Source: Chryseobacterium soli
GTDB lineage: Bacteria > Bacteroidota > Bacteroidia > Flavobacteriales > Weeksellaceae
Length of the DNA: 64,000 nt
NCBI RefSeq assembly: GCF_000737705.1
Contig: NZ_JPRH01000004.1
Coordinates: 1 to 64,000, forward strand
Direction of reading: 5' to 3'
Both the position numbers and the translations under genes were made by a program. Positions 1-7,169 of the stretch are shown here, piece by piece; the first letter of the stretch is position 1, and every line of letters begins with the position of its first letter. The notes beneath the pieces are model-generated. The model searched no databases. It was not told the origin of the DNA and saw nothing but the letters and a program-made list of their open reading frames with translations.

Positions 1-1
1 G

Positions 2-262
2 AATAATGGATATGAATTTAAATTTTATTTTCCAAAGTATAAAGATGAAAAAACCAGAGTGGAATTTAATTATATGACAAAAAATAATAATACTATTGAA
101 GATAAAAGGATCGATTGTAAAACCGAAAATGGTTATTACATATGTTTTATTCCTGGGGAAAAAAAAGAAAAATCAATTGCAGGGGTTGCAACATTTTTTT
201 CCGAAAGTGAAAATAAAAAAGAAACAACTTTTTCATCTGTAAGTATGTTTGTTAATAATTAA
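2..262 (+). CDS. C-terminal part of an unknown protein, cut by the window edge
   Basis: The reading frame is open from base 2 to a TAA at 260-262, so this is the last 86 residues of a protein that starts outside the window. It is hydrophilic and Lys/Glu/Asn-rich, with a beta-strand-like pattern and no motif I recognise. It sits immediately before the cassette-type terminator at 353-378, the place held by immunity lipoproteins in the cassettes downstream. It may therefore be another candidate immunity protein; that is positional inference only. The internal GTG at 59 is not needed as a start. Confidence 0.5.
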   Translation, partial: NNGYEFKFYFPKYKDEKTRVEFNYMTKNNNTIEDKRIDCKTENGYYICFIPGEKKEKSIAGVATFFSESENKKETTFSSVSMFVNN

Positions 263-263
263 A

Positions 264-352
264 GTTCCACCGCTCTGCGAAGTTTGTAACTTCGTAGCAG
301 ATAATAAAAAACCACCGCTTCGCAAAGTCTGTGACTTTGAGCTGATAACAAT
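264..352 (+). repeat. Two tandem imperfect repeats, each with a small hairpin
   Basis: Two related units of about 45 bases start with CCACCGCT near 267 and 312. Each contains a short hairpin (GAAGT-TTGTA-ACTTC and AAAGT-CTGTG-ACTTT) followed by GCAGATAAT or GCTGATAAC and an A-rich run. They lead into the terminator at 353-378. The stretch before the second cassette terminator (4773-4814) has a similar layout. The remaining bases up to the insertion element at 579 show no gene. Confidence 0.55.
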
Positions 353-378
353 AAACCACTGCAATTGCGGTGGTTTTA
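353..378 (+). terminator. Cassette-type terminator hairpin
   Basis: AAACCACTGC-AATT-GCGGTGGTTT forms a 10-bp stem with one G-T pair, followed by TATTG. The same AAACCACYGC stem recurs at 4815-4846 and 5641-5669 behind other genes of this array. Confidence 0.7.
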
Positions 379-578
379 TTGTCTCCCAATGCTTGAAAAT
401 AAATCAATAAAAACACAATAATTGATAAATCTGCAACATAAAGGTATATACTCTATTATTCTATACTTACTAGATATAGATCTACATCTACATACTACTA
501 ATAGCTATCTGATTGATTACTAAAATGCTGTTTTTATTTTTTTCAATAAAAATTGCAGTCATTTTTAATAGAAAAGTT
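379..578. other. AT-rich spacer without a recognisable gene
   Basis: The 200 bases between the first terminator and the insertion element hold no open frame of note. There is also no Rhs core sequence here, although Rhs sequence resumes on the other side of the element. This suggests the original upstream Rhs region was lost or rearranged. Confidence 0.5.
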
Positions 579-635
579 TGGATATCCTAATTTAGCGTCC
601 AGTTAAAGTTAAGCATAAAACCTTAATTTTAACTT

Positions 636-833
636 ATGAAACGAGAGCGAAAAATCTACGATCCAGCTTTTAAAACCAAAGCCGTTCAATTAAGTAATGA
701 GCGAACTAATATCTCGGAACTCGCACGAGAACTCGGAATTGCAGTCACATTACTCTATAAATGGCGTAAAGAGTACGAAGAATTTGGTGAAGGCAGCTTT
801 CCTGGTAACGGAAATTTAAAGCATTGCTTTTGA
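636..833 (+). pseudogene. IS3-family OrfA, truncated HTH protein
   Basis: This is a 65-residue N-terminal piece of the IS3 OrfA transposase subunit. It keeps the helix-turn-helix (NISELARELGIAVTLLYKW) that recognises the element ends and the GSFPGNGNLK segment typical of Bacteroidota IS3 elements. After residue 62 the sequence stops at a TGA (831-833), because the C-terminal leucine-zipper part is deleted. The orfB remnant continues in the same frame directly after this stop. By itself it cannot transpose the element. Confidence 0.8.
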
Positions 834-1580
834 AAGAAAATAAAAGAGCAAATAACTTCAATTTATTTTTTATCAAAACAACGCTATGGAAGCCCTAGGA
901 TTACCTTTGAATTAAATTCGTTGGAATATAGAATATCACAAATTACGGTAGCTAAATATATGAAAGAGCTGGGTTTGAGAAGTAAACTAAGTAAGAAATT
1001 TAAAGTAACAACCAATTCAAAGCACAATTATTTGGTGGTAGAAAACGTGTTGAACCGGAATTTCATTACAGAAAAACCTGCGCAAGTTTGGGTTTCTGAC
1101 ATCACATATATTCAAACCAGAGAAGGATTTTTGTACTTGACAACCGTTATGGATTTATACGATCGGAAAATAATTGGCTGGAGTTTAAGTGACACAATGA
1201 GTACCGAAGAAACAAGTCTTGCAGCTTGGAAAATGGCTGTCAAAAACAGGAAAATAGCTGATGGATTAATTTTCCATTCTGATCGAGGTGTACAATATGC
1301 AAGTAAGAAATTTGCGAATACCGTTGAATTTTATGGTGTTACAAGAAGTATGAGTCGCAAAGGAAATTGCTGGGATAATGCCGTGGCTGAGAGCTTTTTC
1401 AAATCACTAAAAACGGAACTCATTTATGGCAACAAGCTCATTACAAAAGAAAAAATGAAACTGGAAATCTTTGAATACATCGAAGTCTGGTACAATAAAA
1501 AAAGACGTCACAGCTCACTAAACTACAAGACAATAGAAGAGTTTAACAAGCAAAATAGAATCTATAAAAATGTAGCTTAA
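834..1580 (+). pseudogene. IS3-family OrfB transposase, 5'-truncated
   Basis: The frame is open from the stop at 831 to TAA at 1578-1580. Conserved sequence starts at about KIKEQITSIYFLSKQRYGSP near 837. The integrase core (rve) keeps all three catalytic positions: D in VSDITYI, D in FHSDRGVQYAS and E in AVAESFFKSLKTE. The first part of OrfB, which normally precedes KIKEQ, is missing. The first usable initiation codon is a TTG at 921, after the frame has begun. The catalytic core is intact, but normal OrfAB production by frameshifting is not possible. Confidence 0.8.
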
Positions 1581-1581
1581 C

Positions 1582-2349
1582 TTGTACTGGACTTTTTATT
1601 TGCATATCCAAAATTTTATTGATCCTGATGGTCGTGGGGCAGAAAGTACTCATACAGATAAATTTGGAAATGTAGTAAAGGTTATAGAAGACGGAGATTT
1701 AGGGGTCTATCGTCATAATAGTAATGCTAAAGAAACCCAACAGGAGCTTAATCAAAAATATTCAAAAGATAATACTTCGGGAGGTGGTGAGAAAATGGGA
1801 AGAACACTTGTTTGGAATTCATTTACTCAGTTTGATGGAGATAAAACACCAGCAGGTAAAATAAATTTTGGATCTTTCCAGGCAAGAGATTGGCTTAATA
1901 ATTTTAGTAATGATGTTTCTAACGATACTGAAGCCAATGGAGGATTTGTGGCACGGATGAATTATGCATGGAATGGTGGCGGTGGTGATAAGTATGATTA
2001 TAAGACTCAAAATGGCGGCGGGTTATACGCAGGTTCACAAATAGCAGACGGGGTATACGTTTCAGCAAGAGATGTCGGAAATTTTGCAGCAGGCAGAGCG
2101 GCTGCAATAACAGGACAAAATAAAATGGATTTCATGCTGAATGCAGGAGGTTTTAACATATCAGGTAATAGTAAAATGGGGCTTATATTTAACAATTCAC
2201 ACTGGAAAAGCAAAGCTCAGGAGCGAGGTTTTCCAGCTTACGGAGAACATTTTAACTCCAATTTATTTCAGCGTTTAGGTTATGAAAATGTAACGACAGC
2301 TGAAGGGATGATCAAAAAAAGTAAAATAATATGGGGGGACAAAAAATAA
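1582..2349 (+). pseudogene. Orphan Rhs C-terminal tip with toxin domain (type 44-like)
   Basis: From about 1611 the frame reads NFIDPDGRG, the end of the Rhs repeat-associated core, followed by a variable C-terminal domain of about 230 residues. The rest of the Rhs protein is missing: an IS right end lies directly upstream and the first start (TTG 1582) is inside the IS. The C-terminal region (YDYKTQ, SARDVGNFAAGRAAAITG, LNAGGFNISG, PAYGEHF) resembles polymorphic toxin type 44 (Ntox44) in layout; I hold that family call at low confidence. The gene overlaps the next lipoprotein by 19 bases, the usual toxin-immunity arrangement. Without the Rhs shell it is probably not deliverable and acts as a silent tip. 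Confidence 0.6.
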
Positions 2350-2972
2350 AAAGTATCTATCTGTTTTTACCATTATTGCTATCACTTATAGGATGTGGAA
2401 ATTCCAATTTTGATAAATTGGAAGGCACCGGTTTTTCTTATCAAATAAGTGCAGGCAAAACAGATATAGTGCGTGTTAGATATACTACTGATGAAGGAGC
2501 ACCTACAATTCAGCGTTTTGATACAAAAGGAAACCTTAAAGAAAAAGTTACTATTACTCCTTATAGTGGGTTAGGAATGACCGCAATGAAGAATGACACC
2601 ATACAAATGACTTATATTATTGGACAGAGTGACCTTAATATGTTTTTACCTTGGTTCGAGAGAAACAAATATATTAATCCTAGTCGAATAGGCAATTATT
2701 CTATTCGCTATAACTACGAAATACAAAATGAATATAATATAGATCAAGATTCAGTACAGGTAGATTCATTGTATATTAATAAGCGCACACAAATTATGTC
2801 TTTGTTTTTAAAACAAAAATTAATTGCTAAAAAACCGATGTACTTATTTAGAGTTAAGTCTTCTGAAATAACACTTTATGATCCGGTAAGTAAATCGCAT
2901 ACACCGTATACATTTGCAGACAATAAGAATATTGTTGAGGAGTATTTTAAAAAAGTTCTTGCTTTGTATTAA
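2331..2972 (+). CDS. Lipoprotein, candidate immunity protein
   Basis: This 213-residue protein has a basic N-terminus (MGGQKIKS), a hydrophobic stretch and a lipobox ending LSLIGC, so it should be exported and lipid-anchored. The mature part has no motif I know. The ATG overlaps the end of the preceding Rhs tip by 19 bases, which suggests translational coupling and a toxin-immunity pair. A strong terminator follows at 2982-3016. The immunity role is inferred from position only. A lipoprotein here would mean protection outside the cytoplasm. Confidence 0.65.
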   Translation: MGGQKIKSIYLFLPLLLSLIGCGNSNFDKLEGTGFSYQISAGKTDIVRVRYTTDEGAPTIQRFDTKGNLKEKVTITPYSGLGMTAMKNDTIQMTYIIGQSDLNMFLPWFERNKYINPSRIGNYSIRYNYEIQNEYNIDQDSVQVDSLYINKRTQIMSLFLKQKLIAKKPMYLFRVKSSEITLYDPVSKSHTPYTFADNKNIVEEYFKKVLALY

Positions 2973-2981
2973 TCGTTAATA

Positions 2982-3016
2982 TATATAAAAGTCATCAAAT
3001 TGATGACTTTTATATA
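2982..3016 (+). terminator. Rho-independent-type hairpin after the lipoprotein
   Basis: A perfect 16-bp inverted repeat (2982-2997 and 3001-3016; arm TATATAAAAGTCATCA) with a 3-base loop sits 10 bases after the stop. Unlike the other cassette ends it lacks the AAACCACYGC stem. Confidence 0.75.
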
Positions 3017-3028
3017 CTTTAATTTAAA

Positions 3029-3919
3029 GAAACAACTTCTGAGATCATTGAGGAAAACTACTATTACCCGTTTGGATTAAAGTAAGAAAAGTATAACCAA
3101 TTTTCAGGAAATCCAGCATATCAATACAAGTATAACGGTAAGGAATTGCAAGAGACTGGTTTTTAATCGTTTAAATGGAGAAACTATATGCCAGATGTAG
3201 GACGATTCTTTAATATAGATCCTCTTGCGGAAAAATATCAGTATAATTCTACTTATGCGTTTCAGGAAAATAAAATGGGTTTGGGTAAAGAATTAGAAGG
3301 AGCTGAATTATTGGAGGAAAGAGGTTTAATAACATCAACAGGTATGACAGAATATGATGTGTATACAAGGGAGCCACTACCTGATTATATGTCATATTTA
3401 AATTATAAAACTTCGACTCCTGATCCTGATTTAATGACTGCCGAAACGTATCCTACGAATTCGGCTGCAAAAGGAGCGGAAAATTCTTCTTCATTTAAAG
3501 GGGTAATAGGTGTTGTCGAATTATATAATGTTGTAAATAAGGGAATCGAAGGAGTGAAAGGGATGATTGCAACGGACAAAAATGTAAAAGCAGTTAATTA
3601 TATGGGAAAATTAACAGATCAATTTAATATAATGAAAAGAGCCCAAGGTGTCGTAAATAAAGCAGATTTGAAACTTGATAATAAGAGGAAAACAGAAGTA
3701 AGCAATTATATATTCGATGGTTCTCTACCAAAAGATATTAATAAAAGAAATAATTCGATAGTTAATTTAGTTTCAAAATCTAATATTGTCAGTACTGCAA
3801 ATTCAGTAATGCGGAAAAATGGAATAATTGTTCGTAATAGCCCTGAAGTGCAGAAAAGAAAAGAACTTGAACAGGAAAGGATGGATCGTCAAAAAAAACA
3901 ACAAAACGGAGGACAATGA
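3029..3919 (+). pseudogene. Degraded Rhs core fragment with variable C-terminal tip
   Basis: One frame reads through recognisable Rhs core (EENYYYPFGLK, GNPAYQYKYNGKELQETG, YMPDVGRFFNIDPLAEKY) but is broken by two in-frame TAA codons at 3083 and 3164. The block after the second stop (SFKWRNYMPD) has replaced the usual YDYGARFYMPD. From an internal ATG at 3188 a 243-residue open part remains. It holds FQENKMGLGKELEGAEL, a linker, and a basic Lys/Asn-rich C-terminal region of unknown function ending in a Gln/Lys-rich tail. It overlaps the following lipoprotein by 4 bases (ATGA). This is an orphan, silent Rhs tip. Confidence 0.75.
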
Positions 3920-4350
3920 GAATAAAAATATTATTAGTATTGCTAGGGGTTATCTTAATATCCTGCAATACCAATTCTTCAGCTGAAAGAAAAATAAAAA
4001 AAACAGTTACGAGTTTTTTAGATGCTGTAGAAAGAGATAAACCAAATGAGTGTGTGAATTTAATTCATGATGGGAGTGGTTCATATGGAGGAATCCATAT
4101 GGATGTATCTTTTCTCTATAAGCATTACAAAAAAATAAATTCAGAAGTAGATTTAAAAAAAAACATCAAAGTAAAGGATACTATTTATGTAGGTGCTAAA
4201 ATGAAATATGTTCAGTATAGGATTAAGAATAGTAATCCAAATTATTTACAGAAACCATTAATTATTACTTTTATATTTTATGATCAGGTAGGATATGATA
4301 AAATTTTTAATTCAAGTTTTTTAGACAATAATATGCTAAATTGGGAATAA
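3916..4350 (+). CDS. Small lipoprotein, candidate immunity protein (copy 1)
   Basis: This is a 144-residue protein with a short signal peptide ending in lipobox LISC. The mature part begins with a helix (AERKIKKTVTSFLDAVERDK) followed by a beta-rich region, similar in layout to DUF4878/NTF2-like lipoproteins; that fold is my guess. It starts in a 4-base overlap with the Rhs tip upstream, which implies co-expression. A near-copy follows 4 bases after its stop. No experimental family is known to me. Confidence 0.65.
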   Translation: MRIKILLVLLGVILISCNTNSSAERKIKKTVTSFLDAVERDKPNECVNLIHDGSGSYGGIHMDVSFLYKHYKKINSEVDLKKNIKVKDTIYVGAKMKYVQYRIKNSNPNYLQKPLIITFIFYDQVGYDKIFNSSFLDNNMLNWE

Positions 4351-4354
4351 AAGG

Positions 4355-4769
4355 ATGAGAATAAAAATATTACTATTAGGTGCTATCTTAATATCCTGTA
4401 ATACCAAGATTTCAGCTGAAAGAAAAATAAAACAAACGGTAACTGAATTTTTAAGTGCTGTAGAAAAAGATGATGGGAGTAAGTACAAATCATTAATCTA
4501 TAAAAGTGAAGAGTACCCTGGTGTAATATCTATGGAAAAGCATTTTTTACAAAAAAATTAATGCTATAGTTAATTTAAAGGAAAATATAAAGATAAAAGA
4601 TACTATTTATAATACAGCAAAACGGAAATATGTCCAATATTATATTAAGAATAGTAATCCAAATTATCTCCAGAAACCATTAATCATTACTTTTATATTT
4701 TATGACCAAGCAGGATATGATAAAATATATAATCCTGGCATTTTAAAAAATATGTTAGATTGGGAATAA
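4355..4769 (+). pseudogene. Duplicated immunity-like lipoprotein (copy 2), frameshifted
   Basis: This is a tandem copy of 3916-4350: same ATGAGAATAAAAATATTA start, same lipobox LISC and the same C-terminus (NSNPNYLQKPLIITFIFYDQ, then ...DWE). The frame breaks at the T-run 4543-4548. With one T fewer, the frame continues KHFYKKIN and stays aligned to copy 1 up to the TAA at 4767-4769. As it stands translation stops at 4561 after 68 residues. The two halves remain well conserved, so the break looks recent or could be phase-variable. Confidence 0.8.
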
Positions 4770-4814
4770 ATTCCCTGCTCCTGCACGATTGTATCGTGTG
4801 GTGAAGTAATAATA

Positions 4815-4846
4815 ACAAAACCACCGCTCAATAGCGGTGGTTTTGT
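4815..4846 (+). terminator. Cassette-type terminator hairpin
   Basis: A perfect 14-bp stem (ACAAAACCACCGCT and AGCGGTGGTTTTGT) with loop CAAT. It is preceded by a small hairpin (CACGAT-TGT-ATCGTG, near 4786). Same family as 353-378 and 5641-5669. Confidence 0.85.
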
Positions 4847-4863
4847 ATGTTCCAATTATTGAT

Positions 4864-5217
4864 ATGATTTTATTTGCTACACCGCTTTATTTTGAATTAA
4901 AAGCAAAGAAGTTTACCGAGTTACTTCTACACTTCGAGGTTTTAATATTTAATATAAGTGGCTCAACATATATGAAAATGGCAGGAGCTTATCAAAAAGG
5001 ATTATTGAGCTCGCCACATGCAATTCTTAATTATAATCTTATTGGTAGTGTATTATTCTTTGGTAATAGTTACGGTCCAGCACCATATTATGGCGAAGAG
5101 CCATATTCTGGACGGAGAATTTTGGAAGGTATAAAAGCTGGTGAAAAAGAAAACAATAAATATTATGAAAAATTATCTTTATATAACATCATTATTTTTA
5201 AGTATAATATCTTGTAG
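4864..5217 (+). pseudogene. Unrecognised C-terminal fragment in toxin-tip position
   Basis: This frame of about 117 residues has no recognisable start: a longer reading begins inside the terminator stem. It lies between the cassette terminator and a lipoprotein that overlaps its end by about 50 bases. The C-terminal half (SYGPAPYYGEEPYSGRRILEG) reads like a tip remnant. By position it would be the displaced end of another Rhs toxin. I do not recognise the domain, so the call rests on context. Confidence 0.35.
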
Positions 5218-5638
5218 TAATGATTTAGGAAGTCAGCAATTAAATCAAAGTGAAATAGTTTCCAGCAAAGGAGAAAGAATATATATATCGACAATTAACT
5301 TAGGTGTTACTGGTGATAAACAATTTACAATAGTGACAAATAAAAAGATAATATATGTAAAAGATTTTGATAAAACGAATAGTTTAAAAGGTCTAGATCC
5401 TTTTATATATAGTTTTTCTAATGATACATTGAATTTCTATTTTAGAAATTCTGTTAGATATAAAATTCCATTTAACACTGAATCAATAAAAGTTGATTAT
5501 TTTGAATTGAATAATGCTGATTATATAGAATTGTATAAAAAAACTTTTGAAAATAAGCTGTATCATTCAGTACCTAATCATAATAATTCAGATGGCTATC
5601 CTAATATGCCAAAGCCTCCTAAAGAAAATTCCAAATAG
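5165..5638 (+). CDS. Lipoprotein, candidate immunity protein
   Basis: A protein of 157 residues from the ATG at 5165, which gives a compact signal peptide (MKNYLYITSLFLSIISC) with lipobox IISC. An upstream in-frame ATG at 5141 would add a charged KKKTINI extension before it and is less likely. The mature part is beta-rich and has no known motif. It overlaps the fragment upstream and ends directly in a cassette-type terminator, as the other candidate immunity genes do. Confidence 0.6.
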   Translation: MKNYLYITSLFLSIISCSNDLGSQQLNQSEIVSSKGERIYISTINLGVTGDKQFTIVTNKKIIYVKDFDKTNSLKGLDPFIYSFSNDTLNFYFRNSVRYKIPFNTESIKVDYFELNNADYIELYKKTFENKLYHSVPNHNNSDGYPNMPKPPKENSK

Positions 5639-5640
5639 AC

Positions 5641-5669
5641 AAAAACCACTGCAATCCGCAGTGGTTTTT
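5641..5669 (+). terminator. Cassette-type terminator hairpin
   Basis: AAAAACCACTGC-AATCC-GCAGTGGTTTTT, a perfect 12-bp stem starting 3 bases after the lipoprotein stop. Confidence 0.85.
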
Positions 5670-5847
5670 AGTACGATCGAAATACAAATTTCTGTTGTAA
5701 CTGATCATTTGATAGAATAAAAAGAGTTGATTTTGCTTGTCATTCTACTAAACTGCTTTGTAATAGATTAACACTGATTATTGTTACGATAGAATTCCAT
5801 TTTATTAATTTGGTGTAAATCAATCGCATCATGAATAAACCAACAGC

Positions 5848-5877
5848 AATAACCACAGCTCAAAAGCTATGGTTATT
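5848..5877. terminator. Hairpin between the toxin array and the M28 peptidase
   Basis: AATAACCACAGCT-CAAA-AGCTATGGTTATT, a 13-bp stem with one mismatch. It could end transcription of the convergent minus-strand peptidase or mark the end of the array. The stem resembles the cassette terminators but is shorter in GC. Confidence 0.5.
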
Positions 5878-5904
5878 TTATGAAATTAACATTACATATT
5901 TCAT

Positions 5905-7083
5905 TTACCTGTCAATCAAAATCTTTCTGGCTACCGTTTGGTTATTTGCTTTTAAAACACCAATGTAAGCTCCGTTTGGGAGACCTGAAATGTCAATTTT
6001 TGTGATGTCAGCCGTTCTTAATAGGGTATTTCCAAAGAGGTTGGTAATTTCAAAGCTGAACTTTTTTATGGCCGGATCCGGTAGCTCAATATTGAGAAAA
6101 TCTTTTGCTGGATTAGGATAGATATGTACTGTTTCAAGAGAATTTTCTGAAAGAGCTTCTCTATTTGCCGACGTGCTTGTAGAGGCAACTGCAAAATGCT
6201 GTAAGGCTCCTACAGAGGCTTTCCCTATTTTAAAAATATAGACAGGATCTGTATTGGCAAAAGTATCGCTGGTGGAGTGGGGATAGGGGCTTCTTATTTT
6301 TTCAAAGAAACCTGTAATCACTTCTCCTTTCTGTTCAAAAGGGATATAATCGGTACTTTCTGCAGGGTCTACTGCTGTTTGTAGCGGGGAATACAGGGCT
6401 GTACAGTTTCTCAGCTGTTGTGTTACGGCAGCAGATGCTGCGTTATTACTTGATAGTCCGCCCTGATCTTCATCACAGAAAACCGTATTGTTATTATTTC
6501 CCATAACACCACCTACCTGATCCAGATTAAAAACCAGTTTAATATCCAGCACGCGGGTTGTTCCCTGATACGCAATATTATTGGCATAATGACGGCTTCC
6601 CCTTAAACCTTGCTCTTCACCGGAAAAGTGGATGAATTTTATAGAATACTCCGTAGGAACATTTCTTAAAATTCTTGCTGCTTCCAGAATAATAGAAGTT
6701 CCGCTTCCGTTGTCGTTTACTCCCGGGCCATTAAGACTGTCGAAATGTCCGCAGATGATCACATATTTGTTGGGATAAACTGTTCCGGTTTTAGTGATCA
6801 CCAGATTTTTGGAACTTGTACTTCCGAAAGTAAAAGGATCTTCTACAATCTGGCTTGCTGTATATCCATAAGAAAGATACTTGTTTTTAAGCCAGTTTAA
6901 AGCATTCGCATTATTCGTGGAACCTGTTGTTTTGATCCCCAGATTGGAGAACTCCTGAAGGTTGGTCGTAATATTGGTTTGAGTAACCATATTAGCCCTG
7001 TTTTGATACGCCTGAATAAAAGATTGGGCGGCGATGCTTTGCATCCCTAATGATGAAAGCATGAATAAAGTGATTTTTTTCAT
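5905..7083 (-). CDS. Secreted M28-family aminopeptidase with T9SS sorting domain
   Basis: This 392-residue zinc exopeptidase is expected to be secreted by the type IX system. It has a signal peptide (1-20, ending IAAQ) and an M28 catalytic domain at about 25-305. Putative metal ligands and catalytic residues are H113 (CGHFDS), D124 (GVNDNGSG), E156/E157 (SGEEQG), D188 (NLDQVGG) and H269. The C-terminal domain (about 318-392) has the T9SS type A signature IYPNPAKD and ends KILIDR. The whole set of active-site residues is kept. It is a paralogue of the next gene upstream on the same strand, from which an 86-base gap and a terminator separate it. Likely function: release of amino acids from peptides outside the cell. 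Confidence 0.88.
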   Translation of the reverse strand: MKKITLFMLSSLGMQSIAAQSFIQAYQNRANMVTQTNITTNLQEFSNLGIKTTGSTNNANALNWLKNKYLSYGYTASQIVEDPFTFGSTSSKNLVITKTGTVYPNKYVIICGHFDSLNGPGVNDNGSGTSIILEAARILRNVPTEYSIKFIHFSGEEQGLRGSRHYANNIAYQGTTRVLDIKLVFNLDQVGGVMGNNNNTVFCDEDQGGLSSNNAASAAVTQQLRNCTALYSPLQTAVDPAESTDYIPFEQKGEVITGFFEKIRSPYPHSTSDTFANTDPVYIFKIGKASVGALQHFAVASTSTSANREALSENSLETVHIYPNPAKDFLNIELPDPAIKKFSFEITNLFGNTLLRTADITKIDISGLPNGAYIGVLKANNQTVARKILIDR

Positions 7084-7123
7084 GGTATTTATTTTGTAAT
7101 GGTGATCGTAAATATAATAATAA

Positions 7124-7146
7124 ATCCCAAGTTGTTGACTTGGGAT
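7124..7146 (-). terminator. Terminator of the upstream M28 peptidase gene
   Basis: ATCCCAAGT-5-base loop-ACTTGGGAT, followed on the minus strand by a T-rich tract (TTTATTATTATATTT). It separates the two peptidase genes into independent units. Confidence 0.75.
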
Positions 7147-7169
7147 GAGTAATAATTATGTTAGTTCGG

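Larger units (their letters stand above)
579..1610 (+). mobile_element. IS3-family insertion sequence, internally deleted
   Basis: Terminal inverted repeats run from 579-614 and 1575-1610, matching at 28 of 36 positions; both ends begin TGGATAT and contain GTCCAGT and GTTAAGC. Between them lie an orfA 5' part (HTH) and an orfB 3' part with the DDE integrase core. The end of orfA and the start of orfB, including the usual frameshift zone, are missing around 815-840. I see no matching target duplication in the flanks (GTT or AAG on the left, AAA or ATT on the right), so a secondary rearrangement is likely. The element is probably non-autonomous. Confidence 0.85.

Noticed and set aside
264..352. 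Tandem repeats as a CRISPR array
   Set aside because: Only two imperfect units with internal hairpins and no spacers; they are followed by a terminator.
571..1620. Target site duplication of the IS3 element
   Set aside because: Flanking bases do not match for 3 or 4 bases with either placement of the ends.
4837..4863. Gene start at the GTG 4837
   Set aside because: The codon is inside the terminator stem of the preceding gene.
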